From: Parcubacteria group bacterium GW2011_GWE2_39_37
GTDB lineage: Bacteria; Patescibacteriota; Patescibacteriia; Patescibacteriales; GWE2-39-37
Reading direction: 5' to 3'
Length of the DNA stretch: 33,110 bases
NCBI GenBank assembly: GCA_000995135.1
Contig: LBWY01000016.1
Span: 1-33,110 of the forward strand
Below, piece after piece: positions 30,652 through 33,110 of the stretch. The first letter of the stretch is position 1; each line of letters begins with the position of its first letter. The notes beneath the pieces were generated by a model that worked only from the letters and a program-made list of their open reading frames with translations, was not told where the DNA came from and searched no databases. The position numbers were made by a program, and so were the translations under genes.

Positions 30652-32735
30652 CTAGCTTCTTGCTAGCACCCTGGCTAGTTTAAGTTCGTCATAAGAATAC
30701 TTGCCGTCCAGATATTCAAAAACCGGCTTCAATCTCTCGTCGCCGCATTCCGCAAAAGCGGTTTTCATTTTTTCATACCTGTCCTTCGGCAACTTCAAAT
30801 ATTCCAGATCCAGACGTTCACCGGCATCGATCATTTTTTCTAGATGATTGATGATAGTGCCGACGGCCAAGCCCTGATGTTTGGCAATTCTTTCAAGCGG
30901 AATCTTTTTTTGGGTCAGTTCCTTGGTCTTGAGATAATATTGAGGCGAGGCAGCAACTTTGATCTCCCGTTCATTCTGGTTCTTGCCAGGAATGGCCACT
31001 GGTGAAATATTATTATCTTTTGCATAGCTATTGATCGCCTCTAAAAATACCTGACTGAATTGCTCCAGCTTGCGCGCGCCAACGCCGCTGATCGCAGAAA
31101 AACTGGTCTGGTCATTTGGGAAATAATAAGCCATCTCCTGAAGGCTGGCATCACCGAAAATGACAAAGGGCGGCACATTGGCCTCGTCTGCCAACTGCTT
31201 GCGTAATTCCCGCAGTATGCCGAATAATTCTTGATTATAATCCAAGTCGCCTTTCTTGAAAGTCTTTTTAATGGCTTTCTCCGTCTGCGGTTTCACTAGC
31301 TCCAGTTTTTCTTCGCCTTGCAAAAAAGCGGCTCCCTTTTTTGTTAAGCTCAAGGTCGGATATTTGCCGACACTTTTCATCAGATAATTTGCTCTGAGCA
31401 ATTCCAGAATGATCTGTCCCAATTCATCTTCATTAAAATCTTTGACGATGCCAAAGACTGAAAGCTCGTTGTGGTGATTGATGGATATTTTTTGGTTGCT
31501 TTTTCCCAAGAGTACATCGATGACATGATTCTTGCCAAAACGATTCTCTGTTCTTGCAACGGCCGACATTATTTTTTTGGTGATCTCGGTCGCGTCGAAC
31601 CGCTCCTTTTCAATCAGGCAGGAATCACAGCTAGCACAATTGTCCCCTGCCAGCTCTTCCCCGAAATAGCTAAGCAGATATTTTTTGCGGCAAGTATTTA
31701 GGTCGCAATAAGTTAAAACCTCATCCCATGCTTGCGCGTATCGGCGTAGGTATAAAAAAGCACGCATTGGCTCGGCAAACCATCGCGACCGGCACGGCCG
31801 ATTTCCTGATAATAACCTTCAAGGGTCTTGGGGAAGGTATAATGGACTACCAGGCGCACATCAGGCTTATCGATGCCCATGCCGAAGGCAATGGTCGCCA
31901 CCATTATATTAACCTTGTCTTTGATGAATAGTTCTTGCGCCAATTTTCTTTCGTTGGCATCCAGTCCAGCATGATAAGCGCGGGCACTAAAATCATTCAA
32001 TTTCAAATTTCCGACCAACTCCTCCGTTTCCTTACGCGAAAAACAGTAGATGATTACCGATTCGTTTTTGTGCTTGTCCAGAAGGTTCACCAGTTTGGCA
32101 AAGGCCTGTTTTTTTTCAACCACGCTGATGCTCAGATTTTCACGATTAAAACTGGAGGTAAAAATTTTCGCTCTTTGTAAATGCAGATGATTGATAATGT
32201 CCTCCCGCACCTTGGTGGTAGCAGTAGCGGTCAGGGCAATTATCGGCACACCGGGTAGCAGTTTTTTCAGCTGGCCCAAATTACGATAATCCGGCCGAAA
32301 ATCATGCCCCCACTCGGAAATACAATGCGCCTCGTCCACCGCGATCAAACTGATCGTCAAAGTCTTTAAAAAATCCTTGAAGCTTTGCAACGCCAATCTT
32401 TCTGGAGCGAGATACAAGATTTTTACCTCACCATTTTTTGCTCGTTCGCACACTTCATCGATCTGTTCCGCAGTCAAAGAAGAATTAATAAATTCCGCCC
32501 TAACCCCGCAAGCCTTGAGCGCATCCACCTGGTCCTTCATCAGGGCGATCAAAGGCGAAATTACCAAGGTCAAACCGGAGAACTTTAAAGCCGGCAATTG
32601 ATAGCAAAGCGACTTGCCGCCGCCCGTCGACATCAGCACAAAACTGTCTTGCCCCGCCATCACATTATCAACAATCTCCGCCTGTAAAGGCCGAAATTCA
32701 TCGAAACCGAAATATTGTTTGAGAAGTGTTTTCAT
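30652..32735 (-). pseudogene. recQ: RecQ helicase broken by internal loss and frameshift
   Basis: The first frame (ATG 32735 to 31713) holds the helicase core: [15 protein letters not shown] (Walker A), [38 protein letters not shown] and [12 protein letters not shown]. It ends after [12 protein letters not shown] second frame (open from about 31767 to 30652) resumes at [19 protein letters not shown] with the zinc-binding cysteines (NCASCDSC), an RQC winged helix, an HRDC domain (SFSAISGVGARKLEQFSQVF) and a C-terminal helix-turn-helix (LERIAKHQGLAVGTIINHLE). In intact RecQ proteins about 35 residues separate the two joints; here only about 17 remain. So some 50-55 bases are missing and the frame is lost. 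RecQ unwinds DNA in repair. Two separately translated halves, or a sequencing or assembly error, are alternatives. Confidence 0.85.
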
Positions 32736-32759
32736 TGCCAAAAATTATTCAATATACAA

Positions 32760-32768
32760 ATTATAGCA
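32760..32768 (-). promoter_or_regulatory. Extended -10 promoter of recQ
   Basis: TGC followed by a perfect TATAAT (32765-32760); the -35 is weak (TTGTTT at 18 bp). Predicted start near 32753, about 18 bases before ATG 32735. Confidence 0.6.
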
Positions 32769-32866
32769 TACAAAGAAAAAGATAAACAAAAACACATAAT
32801 TCCCATCTTTGCTTATCAATAAATTCATCTTTTGTTGGAGTGAGAGTTTGTACTCTAAATTTTGAA

Positions 32867-32896
32867 TAAAAAAAAGAGGACTTTTTAAATCCCTCT
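32867..32896 (-). terminator. Intrinsic terminator of the gene at the right edge
   Basis: AGAGG (32875-32879) pairs with CCTCT (32892-32896), with partial inner pairing. On the minus strand a run of T (32875-32868) follows. It lies 12 bases past the stop at 32909. The rest of 32742-32868 holds the recQ promoter and no gene. Confidence 0.75.
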
Positions 32897-32908
32897 CATT
32901 TCAAGTTG

Positions 32909-33109
32909 TTAGACCTGAATTACTAGATTTCTCAATCTTTGTAATAGCCGGCGCTCTGCCAGCAGAATTTCAATATAAAACGTTTCAGGCAACGAAGTGT
33001 TGGAGTTTTCTGGACCGACATCATGATAGATGAACAAATCTTCAGTCGACAAGAGAGCCTCTTGAACAGCGATATTTTGCCTTACCTTTTCATGAATAAA
33101 AGTGGCGAG
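32909..33109 (-). CDS. C-terminal end of an unknown protein (runs off the window)
   Basis: 66 codons are visible, open to the right edge and ending with TAA at 32911-32909: LATFIHEKVRQNIAVQEALL, then STEDLFIYHDVGPENSNTSL and PETFYIEILLAERRLLQRLR, end NLVIQV. It is soluble, helical and acidic to neutral. The ordered composition and the terminator that follows support a real gene. I do not recognise the family from this fragment. Confidence 0.6.
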   Translation of the reverse strand, partial: LATFIHEKVRQNIAVQEALLSTEDLFIYHDVGPENSNTSLPETFYIEILLAERRLLQRLRNLVIQV

Positions 33110-33110
33110 T

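Noticed and set aside
1-33110. UGA recoding (as in Gracilibacteria or SR1)
   Set aside because: TGA ends clear genes (DUF6496 at 11140, small membrane protein at 22242), and conserved proteins contain no in-frame TGA.
1-33110. CRISPR array, transposase, integrase or toxin-antitoxin pair
   Set aside because: No regularly spaced direct repeats, no DDE or recombinase motifs and no recognisable toxin-antitoxin genes were found; the repeats at 27259-27321 are too few and too closely spaced for CRISPR.

Overview
The window looks like a chromosomal segment of a low-GC, small-genome bacterium, most likely a member of the Candidate Phyla Radiation (Patescibacteria, Parcubacteria-like). That placement is inference. 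It rests on the dnaG-rpoD pair in which the sigma factor carries a long Lys/Pro/Ala-rich N-terminal tail, on many very small genes separated by short AT-rich spacers, on many starts without a Shine-Dalgarno (SD) sequence, and on family content (DUF6496, GlsB/YeaQ, KGG-repeat protein, A-type flavodiiron protein). UGA is used as an ordinary stop (for example at 11140-11142 and 22242-22244), so the recoded UGA=Gly lineages are excluded.

Layout. 1-770: 3' part of a greA/greB-type gene and a broken VOC-fold gene. 0.93-4.1 kb: a two-gene signalling unit made of a soluble receiver-PAS-histidine kinase and, 62 bp downstream, a receiver domain fused to an RlmN/Cfr-like radical SAM enzyme. I consider this the most unusual content of the window. 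4.2-10.3 kb: an anchored glucosaminidase-like protein, an overlapping pair of glycosyltransferase (GT4) and glycogen-debranching-type glucosidase, a KGG stress protein, an MscS-like membrane protein and a membrane PAS histidine kinase. 10.4-14.1 kb: an NHEJ cluster (Ku, LigD) followed by a DUF6496 protein and a translationally coupled DUF72 protein. 14.2-18.6 kb: stress and redox genes (two GlsB/YeaQ paralogs flanking an FAD-Rieske oxidoreductase, a Zn-ribbon protein, hemerythrin, a PhnB-like VOC protein, an NAD(P)H quinone-reductase-like flavoprotein).

18.7-23.6 kb: an island of mostly unrecognised genes. Five minus-strand transcription units here have near-consensus promoters and strong SD sequences, and most end in hairpin terminators. 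They are thus unlike the SD-less housekeeping genes around them. The island lies on the 3' side of tRNA-Asn(GTT), and an 18-bp copy of the tRNA 3' end sits about 100 bp beyond it.

23.9-27.8 kb: a macromolecular-synthesis cluster (conserved hypothetical - dnaG - rpoD) behind a strong promoter, with four CACGTGAACA repeats between the first two genes. 27.8-33.1 kb: a GC-rich structured element, an RRM RNA-binding protein with a long leader, flavodiiron protein fprA, a small secreted protein, two small membrane proteins, a recQ gene broken by an internal loss plus frameshift, and the 3' end of an unknown gene at the right edge.

Working together: much of the window concerns coping with stress, namely oxygen/redox (flavodiiron protein, hemerythrin, Rieske-FAD enzyme, quinone reductase), double-strand breaks (Ku/LigD), membrane stress (GlsB, MscS-like, KGG) and sensing (two kinases). 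The kinase/REC-radical-SAM pair suggests a hypothetical route from signalling to RNA or protein modification.
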